Shown here: one piece after another, positions 6,345-14,601 of the stretch
Layout of the letters: each line of letters begins with the position of its first letter
Numbering within the stretch: position 1 is the stretch's first letter
Assembly: GCA_018819105.1 (NCBI GenBank)
Contig: JAHJQV010000018.1
Location: 111,787-175,786 of the forward strand
Direction of reading: 5' to 3'
DNA from: Gammaproteobacteria bacterium
GTDB taxonomy: Bacteria; Pseudomonadota; Gammaproteobacteria; Xanthomonadales; Wenzhouxiangellaceae
Length of the DNA stretch: 64,000 bases
Position numbers and translations under genes: made by a program
The notes under the pieces: model-generated
Seen by the model: the letters and a program-made list of their open reading frames with translations, nothing else
Databases searched by the model: none
Told to the model about the DNA's origin: nothing

Positions 6345-7142
6345 TCAGCTGCGCAGACCGACGCCTTTCTGCAGCAGGTACAGGCAGATTCCTCCCAGCA
6401 GCAGCACAAACACCACAATGATGGCAAAAGCCGGCAGCACTGGCACATCCGACACGCCCAGCATGCCGTAGCGGAAGGCGTTGACCATGTACAGGATCGG
6501 ATTGATGCTGGAAACCGTCTCCCAGAACGGCGGCAGCAGCGACACCGAATAGAACACGCCGCCCAGATAGGTCAGGGGGGTGAGGATGAAGGTGGGCACA
6601 ATGGTGATGTCGTCAAACTTCTGCGCATAAATGGCGTTGATCAGTCCGGCCAGCGAGAACACCATCGAGGTCAGCAGCACCACACTGATGGTGATCGCCC
6701 AGTTGTGCACCTGCAGATGGGTGAAGAACAGCGCCACCAGGGTCACCACGGCACCCACCAGCAGGCCGCGGAACATGGAGCCGGTGACATAGCCGGCCAG
6801 AATGACCCAGTTCGGCAGCGGCGAGATCAGCAGCTCCTCGATGTGGCGGCCAAATTTGGCTCCGAAAAACGACGACACGATGTTGCCATAGCTGTTCTGA
6901 ATCACCGACATCATGATCAGGCCCGGCACAATGAACTGCATGTAGTCGAAGCCGCCCATGTCGCCGATGCGCTTGCCGATGAGGCTGCCGAAAATGATGA
7001 AATACAGTGAGATGGTGATCGCCGGGGGCAACAGCGTTTGCGCCCAGATGCGCAGAATACGGTTGATCTCACGGCGGATGATGGTGCGATAGCCAACCAG
7101 ATTGACCTGGGCCATGCTCATTTCGCTGCTGCTGTGGTTCAT
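6345..7142 (-). CDS. yadH: ABC-2 type transporter permease (YadH-like)
   Basis: A 265-residue inner-membrane permease with about six hydrophobic helices and the ABC-2 family layout: a cytoplasmic N-terminal lead (R-R-E-I-N-R-I-L-R-I-W) followed by the pore. It is translationally coupled to the ATPase gene upstream on the same strand, because the ATPase stop and this ATG overlap by 4 bp (7139-7142). The length is close to E. coli YadH. Together the pair should form a half-size ABC exporter. The substrate of YadGH is not established, and homologs act on polysaccharides, lipids or drugs. Confidence 0.85.
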   Translation of the reverse strand: MNHSSSEMSMAQVNLVGYRTIIRREINRILRIWAQTLLPPAITISLYFIIFGSLIGKRIGDMGGFDYMQFIVPGLIMMSVIQNSYGNIVSSFFGAKFGRHIEELLISPLPNWVILAGYVTGSMFRGLLVGAVVTLVALFFTHLQVHNWAITISVVLLTSMVFSLAGLINAIYAQKFDDITIVPTFILTPLTYLGGVFYSVSLLPPFWETVSSINPILYMVNAFRYGMLGVSDVPVLPAFAIIVVFVLLLGGICLYLLQKGVGLRS

Positions 7143-8122
7143 GCGCCTGCTCCCGCCGATGCCGGTGCAGCGGCAGCACTGGTGTGACTGCCGCTGGTCT
7201 CGGTCTGCAGTTCACCCTTGTCCACCAGGCGCATGAACAGCTCTTCCAGCCGGTTGGATTTGTTGCGCATCGAATTCACCTGCACGCCCGCCTCCTGCAG
7301 CACGGCAAACAGGCTGTTGATGGATTTGCCTTTCGGAATGGACGCTTCCAGCGTGACTTCATCGCGCTGCTTAAAGCTCATGCCCTCGGCCTCGGGCAGC
7401 TGCTGCAGCGGGGCGCGCAGATCCAGCACGAAGGTTTCCACATCCAGCTTGGTCAACAGCGTCTTGACGTCGGTGTTCTCGATGATCTGGCCGTGATCAA
7501 TGATGGCGATGTTGCGGCACATCTCCTCGGCCTCTTCCAGATAGTGTGTGGTGAGGATGACGGTGGTGCCCTGCTCGTTGATCTGGCGCAGAAAACCCCA
7601 CATGGAACGGCGGATCTCGATGTCGACACCGGCGGTGGGCTCGTCCAGAATCAGCAGCTGCGGCTCGTTGACCATGGCGCGTGCGATCATCAGCCGGCGT
7701 TTCATGCCGCCGGACAGACTGCGCGAGATCTTGTCGTGCTTGTCCCACAGCGACAGCTGCTTCAGATAGCGCTCGGCGCGTTGCAGCGCCAGCGGTCGCG
7801 GAATGCCGTAATAACCGGCCTGCTGCACGACGATGTCTAGCGGCTTTTCGAACTGGTTGAAATTGATTTCCTGCGGCACCAGACCGATGCTGGCCATGGC
7901 CCGGGCACGGTCGCGGTACAGATCATGTCCACAGATCCTGACCTGTCCCGAACTGGCATTGACCAGCGAGCTGAGAATGCCGATCAGCGTTGACTTGCCG
8001 GCCCCATTGGGTCCGAGCAGGGCAAAGAAGTCACCGCTTTCCACCTGCAGGCTGACGCCACGCAAGGCCTGCACCTTGTTCTTGTAGGTTTTCTTCAGAT
8101 CGCGGATGTCTAGTGCAAGCAT
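7139..8122 (-). CDS. yadG: ABC transporter ATP-binding protein (YadG-like)
   Basis: The 327-residue nucleotide-binding subunit for the adjacent permease. Walker A G-P-N-G-A-G-K-S-T is at 37-45, signature L-S-G-G-M-K-R-R at 136-143 and Walker B L-L-I-L-D-E-P at 156-162 followed by the D-loop. The C-terminal 100 residues form the extension usual in the YadG/NodI group. The last 20 or so residues are Ala/Gly/Ser-rich and probably disordered. It is the first gene of a two-gene minus-strand operon. The 8123-8453 gap between it and the divergent peptidase gene carries a promoter for the latter. Confidence 0.88.
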   Translation of the reverse strand: MLALDIRDLKKTYKNKVQALRGVSLQVESGDFFALLGPNGAGKSTLIGILSSLVNASSGQVRICGHDLYRDRARAMASIGLVPQEINFNQFEKPLDIVVQQAGYYGIPRPLALQRAERYLKQLSLWDKHDKISRSLSGGMKRRLMIARAMVNEPQLLILDEPTAGVDIEIRRSMWGFLRQINEQGTTVILTTHYLEEAEEMCRNIAIIDHGQIIENTDVKTLLTKLDVETFVLDLRAPLQQLPEAEGMSFKQRDEVTLEASIPKGKSINSLFAVLQEAGVQVNSMRNKSNRLEELFMRLVDKGELQTETSGSHTSAAAAPASAGAGA

Positions 8123-8332
8123 GGATGGTCCTGTTGCCGGTGGTGGTGATGGTTGCGCTCATGGTGCCACAATCGACCCTGGCAAACATGACTGATGTCA
8201 CAGTGTGCGCAGCAGCTGACGTGTTAGGATTCATCGGAATCTGGGGTCAGCGGCGAGGGAATCAAAGCCGTTTGCGGCAACCCGCCATGATGCCGCGATG
8301 GCCGTCCTGGCATAAGCTGGAATTGTCCAGGG

Positions 8333-8361
8333 TTGACTTCATTTAGATATTTAGCTAAACT
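8333..8361 (+). promoter_or_regulatory. Candidate sigma-70 promoter for the peptidase-NatAB operon
   Basis: TTGACT (8333-8338), a 17-bp spacer and TAAACT (8356-8361), about 90 bp before the chosen ATG at 8454. The spacer end and -10 overlap a palindrome TTTAGCTAAA (8350-8359), which could be an operator. I see no other clear signal in the 8123-8453 gap. Confidence 0.5.
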
Positions 8362-8453
8362 TCTAATTGTCTGCCGGTCAACGCATCAAATCCAGCCCCG
8401 GCCAGATACTGAATCATCTGCCAGCAAGGCATGACATCAACGGAACAAGACCT

Positions 8454-9977
8454 ATGAATGCAACTGAAAGACTGCTGCCAGGATGGCTACCACTGCTCGC
8501 CTGCATCGGCCTGCTGAGTCTGCCTGTGGCGCCGACACTGGCGCAACAGACCGAGCTCGACAGCGGCAACCAGAGTATCAGCTTCACCGATTGCATCCTG
8601 CGGTTGCCGGGCACAACGCTCACCGCCAAGGCTCAATGCGGCAGCCTGCTGGTGGCTGAAAACCCGGCGCAGACACTGGGCTCTGGCGGCGATGATGTGC
8701 GCAGCCTCAGCTTGCGCGTTGCCCGGGTACCCGCCAGTGACCAGAAACAGCGGCTAGCTGATCCGATCTTCTTTTTTGCCGGTGGCCCCGGGCAGGCAGC
8801 CACGGAAGCGTGGCCGATTGTGGCCGGTGCGCTGCGCGAGGCGAACAAGCGCCGTGATGTGATTCTGGTCGACCAGCGCGGCACCGGCGGCTCCAACAAA
8901 CTGCAGTGCGATCTGGGCGAGGCCGAGTTCGTCACCGACATTGACCTGGCTCAGATCCGCCAGCAAACCCGTGAATGCCTGGCCGAGCTGGATGCCGATC
9001 CGCGTTATTACACCACCAGTGTTGCTGCTGGCGACATCGAGGCGGTGCGCCAGGCGCTGGGCCTTGCGCAGATCAATCTGATCGGGGTGTCGTATGGCAC
9101 GCGTGCCGCGCAGGTGTATCTGCGCAATTACCCCGAACAGGTGCGCAGCGTGGTGCTGGACAGTGTGGCCCCGCCGCAGGTGCTGCTAGGCACCGAGCAT
9201 GCGCCGATGCTGGATCTGGCGCTGGAGCGCATATTTGCCCGCTGCCGCGAACAAAGCGACTGCTTTGACCGCTTCGGCAATCCTGCCGAGCGCCTGCAGC
9301 GGTTGCGTGCCGAACTGGCCAGCGCCAGTCCATCGCTGACCCTGCGCATGCCCACCAGCGGCAAGCGTGAAACCATAGCCGTGACCAGCGACGTGCTGGC
9401 TGTGGCCGTGCGTCTGCTCAGCTATGCCAGTGAAACCCAGGCGCTGCTGCCGATTGTGCTGGAACAGGCCGACCTGGGCGACTGGCAGCCGCTCACAGCG
9501 CAGGCGCTGATGCAGGTGGGCAACCTGACCGACATGCTCGCACGTGGCATGGAAATGTCGGTGATCTGCAGTGAGGACGTGCCGTTTTATCCGGCCACGC
9601 TGGATCACAGCGACACCCTGCTGGGCAACACCCTGCTGGAGGTTATGCGCGCCCAGTGCGAGGTGTGGCCACGTGGCGAGGTGCCAGCCGATTTTCATCA
9701 ACCGCTGAACAACGACGAGGTGCCGGTGCTGCTGCTCTCCGGCGAGGTCGATCCGGTGACGCCACCGCGCTATGCCGAACAGGCCGCGAAGCAGTTTGCG
9801 CGCTCCGCACACTGGGTCATTCCCGGCCAGGGTCACAGCGTGCTGCGGCACGGCTGCGTGCCGGACAAACTGGCCGAGTTTCTTGACCAGCCCGAACCCG
9901 ACAGCATTGACGCCAGTTGCGTCGACGACATCAAAGCCAGTCCGTTTTTCCTGTCGCTGCTGGGGCCGTCACCATGA
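8454..9977 (+). CDS. Secreted alpha/beta hydrolase, S33 tripeptidyl-aminopeptidase type
   Basis: A 507-residue exported hydrolase predicted to release short peptides from N-termini. The ATG at 8454 is chosen because it opens a signal peptide (hydrophobic residues about 9-27, cleavage near T-L-A-Q-Q). The frame is open further upstream, but that would bury the signal. The nucleophile elbow G-V-S-Y-G-T places Ser at residue 213, the acid lies in S-G-E-V-D-P-V-T-P-P and the catalytic His in G-Q-G-H-S-V-L. The F-F-A-G-G-P-G-Q oxyanion segment and four cysteines are also visible. The C-terminal part is the TAP-like domain. The stop overlaps the next ATG (ATGA at 9974-9977), so it is coupled to a NatA-like ATPase. 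Confidence 0.85.
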   Translation: MNATERLLPGWLPLLACIGLLSLPVAPTLAQQTELDSGNQSISFTDCILRLPGTTLTAKAQCGSLLVAENPAQTLGSGGDDVRSLSLRVARVPASDQKQRLADPIFFFAGGPGQAATEAWPIVAGALREANKRRDVILVDQRGTGGSNKLQCDLGEAEFVTDIDLAQIRQQTRECLAELDADPRYYTTSVAAGDIEAVRQALGLAQINLIGVSYGTRAAQVYLRNYPEQVRSVVLDSVAPPQVLLGTEHAPMLDLALERIFARCREQSDCFDRFGNPAERLQRLRAELASASPSLTLRMPTSGKRETIAVTSDVLAVAVRLLSYASETQALLPIVLEQADLGDWQPLTAQALMQVGNLTDMLARGMEMSVICSEDVPFYPATLDHSDTLLGNTLLEVMRAQCEVWPRGEVPADFHQPLNNDEVPVLLLSGEVDPVTPPRYAEQAAKQFARSAHWVIPGQGHSVLRHGCVPDKLAEFLDQPEPDSIDASCVDDIKASPFFLSLLGPSP

Positions 9978-10708
9978 TCGTCACCGAGCATCTGCAGAAA
10001 TCCTTTGGCCCGGTAAAGGCCGTGCGCGACGTCTCGTTTGTGGCCGCCGATGGCCAGATCACCGGTCTGCTTGGCCCCAATGGTGCCGGCAAGACCACCA
10101 CGCTGCGCATGCTGTATTCGCTGCTGCCACCGGACGCCGGCAGCATTCGCATTGATGGCATCGACCCGCAGCGCGATGCGCTCAAGGTCAAGACCAGCCT
10201 TGGCGTGGTGCCGGATGCCCGCGGCCTGTATGCGCGGCTGAGCGCACGCGAAAACATCGCCTATTTCGGCAAACTGCATGGCATTGGCAAAGCCGCGCTG
10301 GAACAACGCATCGCCGACTTGAGCGATCAGCTTGATCTGCATGATTTCATCGACCGCCGCACGGAAGGCTTTTCCCAGGGCCAGCGGGTGCGCGTGGCGC
10401 TGGCGCGGGCACTGGTGCACCAGCCGAAAACGCTGCTGCTGGACGAACCCAGCAACGGCCTGGATGTGATGAGCACCCGGGCGTTGCGCGACATGCTGTT
10501 GCGGCTGCGCGCGGCTGGCCACTGCATCGTTCTTTCCACCCACATCATGCAGGAAGTCGCCGCCCTGTGTGATCGCATCGTCATCATTGCCGATGGCGTG
10601 GTCGCCGCCGATGGCACCGCCGACGAGCTGCGTCAGCAGGCTGGTACCAGCGAGCTGGAAGACGCCTTTGTGCAACTGATTGGCAGCGAGGAGGGCCTGC
10701 TGGCATGA
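9974..10708 (+). CDS. natA: ABC transporter ATP-binding protein (NatA-like)
   Basis: The 244-residue ATPase of an ABC-2 exporter. Walker A G-P-N-G-A-G-K-T-T is at 34-42, the signature-like F-S-Q-G-Q-R-V-R-V lies near 137 and Walker B is L-L-L-D-E-P-S-N-G-L-D. The ATG at 9974 gives the normal N-terminus and overlaps the peptidase stop. The 3' end overlaps the permease start by 4 bp. In Bacillus the NatAB pair exports Na+. In proteobacteria the substrate is not clear, and the upstream secreted peptidase may suggest peptide-related work. Confidence 0.82.
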   Translation: MIVTEHLQKSFGPVKAVRDVSFVAADGQITGLLGPNGAGKTTTLRMLYSLLPPDAGSIRIDGIDPQRDALKVKTSLGVVPDARGLYARLSARENIAYFGKLHGIGKAALEQRIADLSDQLDLHDFIDRRTEGFSQGQRVRVALARALVHQPKTLLLDEPSNGLDVMSTRALRDMLLRLRAAGHCIVLSTHIMQEVAALCDRIVIIADGVVAADGTADELRQQAGTSELEDAFVQLIGSEEGLLA

Positions 10709-11883
10709 ACCGACTGTTTACTGTGTTCGACAAGGAAATGCGCGACAGCCTGCGCGACCGCCGCACCGTGCTCAATGCACTGATCATGGGCCCGGTGCTG
10801 GGGCCGATTCTGTTTGTGGTGCTGTTTGGCTTCATCACCGGCAAGGAGATGGAAAAAGCCGAAGAGACGCTGGAGATCCCGGTGGTGAACGCCGAGCTGG
10901 CGCCCAACCTGGTGCAGTTTCTGCAACAAAACGGCATGCTGCTGGGCGCCGCCCCGGCCGATCCGGAACAGTCCATCGCCGAAGAGACCCACGATGTCAT
11001 CGTGCGCATCACTGCGGACTATCCGCAGCAGTGGCGCGATGGCGAACCGGCGGTGGTTGAGCTGCTGGCTGACCGCTCCCGGCGCGAAGTCGGCACCACG
11101 ATTGCACGCGTGCAGCGGCTGCTGAACGGCTATGGCAGCCAGATCGGCCAGCAGCGCATCCAGCTGCGCGGTGTCGATCCCAGCCTGATGCAGGCGGTGA
11201 TGATCAAGGAAATCGACCTGTCCACGCCGGAAAGCCGTGGCGCACTGATTCTGGCCATGCTGCCCTACTTTGTCATGATCGGACTGTTTGTCAGCGGCAT
11301 GTCGGTGGCGATTGACACCACCGCCGGGGAGAAGGAACGCAAGTCGCTGGAACCGCTGCTGATCAATCCGCTGCCGCGCTGGCAGATCATGGCCGGTAAG
11401 CTGCTGGCCACCACCGCGTTCACGCTGATCTCGCTGGCGCTGACACTGGTTGCGTTTGTCATCGGGGTTGGCTTTATTCCGGCGGCATCGCTGGATTTCC
11501 GCCTCAATCTGGACTGGGGCATGGCGCTGCAGTTCTGGCTGCTGACGGCACCGGTGGCGCTGATCGCCGCCGCCTTGCTGACCACCCTGGCAGCATTCGC
11601 CAAGAGCTTCCGTGAAGCGCAGTCCTACATGGGGCTGGTGGTGCTGATCCCGATGCTGCCAACGCTGTGGATGTTCATCAACCCGGTGAAACCGGAGCTG
11701 TGGATGATGACGGTGCCGCTACTGTCGCAAAGCCTGCTGATCAACGAAACCATCAGCGGCCACAACATGCCGCTGGACTGGAAGCTGCTCAGCGTGGCCA
11801 GCAGCGTGCTGTTTGGTGTAGCGCTGGCGCTGCTGGCGGCGAGCCTGTACCAGCGACCGAAGCTGATCTTCAGCAACAGCTGA
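10705..11883 (+). CDS. natB: ABC transporter permease (NatB-like)
   Basis: A 392-residue membrane subunit. One hydrophobic helix near residues 25-45 is followed by a soluble external domain of about 130 residues, then five or six helices from about 175 to 385. This is the ABC-2 NatB/YhaP layout. The E-K-E-R-K-S-L-E-P-L-L motif at about 207-217 is the conserved coupling segment of the family. It overlaps natA by 4 bp, forming a peptidase-ATPase-permease operon. Confidence 0.82.
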   Translation: MNRLFTVFDKEMRDSLRDRRTVLNALIMGPVLGPILFVVLFGFITGKEMEKAEETLEIPVVNAELAPNLVQFLQQNGMLLGAAPADPEQSIAEETHDVIVRITADYPQQWRDGEPAVVELLADRSRREVGTTIARVQRLLNGYGSQIGQQRIQLRGVDPSLMQAVMIKEIDLSTPESRGALILAMLPYFVMIGLFVSGMSVAIDTTAGEKERKSLEPLLINPLPRWQIMAGKLLATTAFTLISLALTLVAFVIGVGFIPAASLDFRLNLDWGMALQFWLLTAPVALIAAALLTTLAAFAKSFREAQSYMGLVVLIPMLPTLWMFINPVKPELWMMTVPLLSQSLLINETISGHNMPLDWKLLSVASSVLFGVALALLAASLYQRPKLIFSNS

Positions 11884-11949
11884 TGACGATCATTTAACGC
11901 CAGCGACCTTATGCTGCTGGCCGGTCACTGCAACCGGGACACATCAACA

Positions 11950-12144
11950 ATGAGCTCAAGACTGTGCATGATCCTGCTGCTGAGTTTGCTCACCAGCGCC
12001 TGTGCGTCGCGATCAACCTACGAGCACAGCCAGCTGTGGCGCTCACAGCAGTGCCGCAGCATCGTCGATGAAGCCCAGCGCAACGACTGCCTGCACCAGG
12101 CCGGCATCTCCTATGAGGACTACCGCGACGATGTGGACCGCTGA
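11950..12144 (+). CDS. Small predicted lipoprotein
   Basis: A 64-residue protein starting at the ATG at 11950. A short hydrophobic leader ends in the lipobox L-T-S-A-C, so Cys16 should be lipidated after signal peptidase II cleavage. The remaining 48 residues are hydrophilic, rich in Arg/Asp/Gln, with two further cysteines (Q-Q-C-R and N-D-C-L). It follows natB by 66 bp on the same strand and may belong to that operon. I do not recognise a family. Confidence 0.6.
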   Translation: MSSRLCMILLLSLLTSACASRSTYEHSQLWRSQQCRSIVDEAQRNDCLHQAGISYEDYRDDVDR

Positions 12145-12171
12145 TGGCCTGCTGCTGCTGGCCAGGCTGTC

Positions 12172-12948
12172 TCATTCATTGACGGTCTTGGGCGGCCAGG
12201 GAAAAAACGCGCTGGTGGTCTGCTGGTAGCGGCGGTAATCGTCGCCACGGCTTTTCAGCGCCTGCTGCTCGGTGTAGGGAATGCCGGTGACGCGATACAG
12301 AAACATGAACATCACCACCGTCCCCAGCAGCGCCACCCACCAGTGACCACTGCCGATGGCCAGAAGCGGGTAACTGCACCAGTGCAGCCACTCGAAGAAA
12401 TAATTCGGATGCCTGGAGTAGCGCCACAGACCCTCGCGACAGGTCTTGCCGCGGCTGTCGGACCGACGCTTGAACGCGGCCAACTGGCGATCGGCGAGGT
12501 TTTCACCGGCGATGGAAATCACCCACACCAGCAGCGCCAGCAGCACCCACAGCGACCAGCCGCTGGCATTGTTGGCGGTGGCCCAGAACACCCAGCCGAA
12601 CAGCCAGGCGATCAGCGCCTGGGCCTGAAAAAACCACAGCAGTTTCATCTGCTGCTGCGCGCCCCAGTGTTCCCGCATGGCCTGATAGCGGCCATCCTCC
12701 GGCTCGCCGGCCACGCGCACGGCCAGGTGCGAGGTGAGCCGCAGTGACCACACCCCGCCCATCAGCGCGGTCAGCCAGCGCAGCAGGTCGGAGCCGTCAC
12801 CGGCCACCGCGTAGCTAACTGCCAGCAGACCCAGCAGCGCCGACCACACCACATCGACCCAACCGGCATTGTTGCGGTACAGTTGCCAGTACCAGGTCAG
12901 CAGCATGACCAGCATGCAGACCGCAAGTAAACCCAGAGCTATGATCAT
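12172..12948 (-). CDS. DUF1295 membrane protein, steroid 5-alpha-reductase-like
   Basis: A 258-residue inner-membrane protein with about six helices. The conserved C-terminal block G-L-W-R-Y-S-R-H-P-N-Y-F-F-E-W is the signature of DUF1295/isoprenylcysteine-methyltransferase-like enzymes, and the E-N-L-A-D-R-Q-L stretch precedes it as usual. Relatives reduce or methylate lipid substrates. The substrate here is unknown. The gene ends 28 bp from the lipoprotein gene, with which it converges. Confidence 0.85.
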   Translation of the reverse strand: MIIALGLLAVCMLVMLLTWYWQLYRNNAGWVDVVWSALLGLLAVSYAVAGDGSDLLRWLTALMGGVWSLRLTSHLAVRVAGEPEDGRYQAMREHWGAQQQMKLLWFFQAQALIAWLFGWVFWATANNASGWSLWVLLALLVWVISIAGENLADRQLAAFKRRSDSRGKTCREGLWRYSRHPNYFFEWLHWCSYPLLAIGSGHWWVALLGTVVMFMFLYRVTGIPYTEQQALKSRGDDYRRYQQTTSAFFPWPPKTVNE

Positions 12949-13080
12949 GATCGCCTGTTGCTGCCAAAAATCTTAGTTCGCATTGCAACAGCATACAGAT
13001 TGAGTACCAGGCCGTGTGCTGCTGTCACATTTATCCAGCCAGCAGCAGACTTGTCCGCAAATTCCAAGGAGCAGATCAAT

Positions 13081-14136
13081 ATGTCCAGAATCATGCAACA
13101 CATTGTTTTCGCCATGACCGGCAGCATCATGCTCGGTGCCGTCAGCCCCTTGTCGGCGGCCGAATCCGGCACTGACAGCCTCAGCCACCAGCCGATCAAC
13201 ATCGAGGAATGGCAGGTACCCTGGCCCAACACCAGGCCGCGTGACCCGTTTGTCGCCCCCGACGGTCGGGTCTGGTTTGTCGGTCAGGGCGGCGACTACG
13301 CTGCCGTGTTCGATCCGGCCGACGCCTCGTTTGCGCGCATCGACATGCCGGACGGTGCCGGTCCGCACAATCTGATTGTCGATGCCAGCGGCATCATCTG
13401 GTATGCCGGCAACCAGGCCGCCCACATCGGTCGCATCGATCCTGACGCCGCCAGTGGGGAACAGATCCGGCAGTATCCGACACCGAAAGATCAGGCCAAA
13501 GACCCGCACACCCTGATCCAGGCCAGCGACGGTCGTATCTGGTTTACCGCACAATGGAGCAACAGCATCGGCGTGTTTGATCCTGCCACTGGCAGCGTCA
13601 ACATGCTGGATGTACCCACCGCACGCGCCCGCCCGTACGGCATTGATCTCGACAGCAACGGTCACCCCTGGGTGGTGCTTTTGGGCAGCAACAAGCTGGT
13701 GCACATCGATCCGGCCAGCATGCGGCTGCAGGAAATCGAGCTGCCGCGCGCCGACGCCCGCCCGCGCCGCATCGCCATCACCTCCGATGATCGCATCTGT
13801 TATGTCGATTATGCCGAGGGTTACCTGGGCTGCTACCAGCCCGGCCAGCAGCAATTCAGCGAGTGGCCAACGCCGGGCCGCAGCCACAGCGGTGCCGGTG
13901 CCAGCGGCCCCTATGCCATGGCGGTGGACAATCACGACCGGCTGTGGTTTGTCGAGACCTTTCCCGACCCCAACCGGTTTGTCGGTTTCGATCTTGCCAG
14001 TGCGTCGTTCATCAGCGTCACCGGCATTCCCAGTGGAGCCGGAGCGGTGCGCCACATGGTGTTCGACGCCGAGCGCAACGCCATCTGGTTCGGCACCGAC
14101 ACCAACATGCTGGGCCGGGCCGACCTGCCCGAATAA
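13081..14136 (+). CDS. Virginiamycin B lyase-like beta-propeller, secreted
   Basis: A 351-residue exported protein. The ATG at 13081 follows AAGGAG at about the right spacing and opens a signal peptide ending near P-L-S-A-A-E. The body is a seven-bladed propeller of Vgb/streptogramin-lyase type, with repeated D-G-R-V-W-F, D-G-R-I-W-F and N-A-I-W-F-G-T-D blades and an H-N-L-I-V-D segment. Vgb linearises streptogramin B antibiotics, but many relatives are simple sensors or structural proteins. The metal/catalytic His pair cannot be assigned with confidence, so enzymatic resistance is not claimed. Confidence 0.78.
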   Translation: MSRIMQHIVFAMTGSIMLGAVSPLSAAESGTDSLSHQPINIEEWQVPWPNTRPRDPFVAPDGRVWFVGQGGDYAAVFDPADASFARIDMPDGAGPHNLIVDASGIIWYAGNQAAHIGRIDPDAASGEQIRQYPTPKDQAKDPHTLIQASDGRIWFTAQWSNSIGVFDPATGSVNMLDVPTARARPYGIDLDSNGHPWVVLLGSNKLVHIDPASMRLQEIELPRADARPRRIAITSDDRICYVDYAEGYLGCYQPGQQQFSEWPTPGRSHSGAGASGPYAMAVDNHDRLWFVETFPDPNRFVGFDLASASFISVTGIPSGAGAVRHMVFDAERNAIWFGTDTNMLGRADLPE

Positions 14137-14200
14137 CAGGCGGTGCAAAAACCATCGGCAAGCTGTTGCCAGAGCGGTTGCGCAATTGCATAATGACAAT

Positions 14201-14503
14201 ATGAGCACGCTGCCCGACATCGAAGTCATCCACGACCCCGAGGATCTGCGCTATCTGATCCGCGTCGGTGAAACGCGCCATGAGGACAATGAGGTGGTGC
14301 TGCGCTATCACATGCGCGATGCCAGCACTATCGATTTCACCTCCACCTTCACCCCGCCCAGCCTGCGTGGTCAGGGACTGGCCCGCAAGGTGGTCGAGCA
14401 CGCACTCGACGCAGCCGAGGCCAGGGGGCTGACCATCATCCCGACCTGCTGGTACGTGGAAAAAATCGTCAAGGAACGTCACGCGGCGGCGCACCAGCCC
14501 TAA
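14201..14503 (+). CDS. Small GNAT-type N-acetyltransferase (YjdJ group)
   Basis: A 100-residue protein, the length typical of the minimal GNAT_YJDJ group. The acetyl-CoA loop R-G-Q-G-L-A-R-K-V is followed by the helix V-E-H-A-L-D-A-A-E-A-R-G and the I-I-P-T-C-W-Y-V strand that closes the site. The start at 14201 gives the usual N-terminus. It lies 64 bp after the propeller gene and about 100 bp before the sqdB-like gene, all on one strand. The acceptor is unknown. Confidence 0.82.
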   Translation: MSTLPDIEVIHDPEDLRYLIRVGETRHEDNEVVLRYHMRDASTIDFTSTFTPPSLRGQGLARKVVEHALDAAEARGLTIIPTCWYVEKIVKERHAAAHQP

Positions 14504-14601
14504 GCGACTGCACGGCTGGCTGGTGCACATCTGTTGCACTTTGATCTTCACGCAGTTGTTACAATATTCGATTGAACAAGGCTGAATCAGCAGGTAGCAA
14601 C

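Noticed and set aside
12973-14229. A 418-codon minus-strand frame opposite the Vgb-like gene
   Set aside because: The plus strand has a signal peptide, propeller repeats and a ribosome site. The minus frame is the usual shadow of a GC-rich gene.
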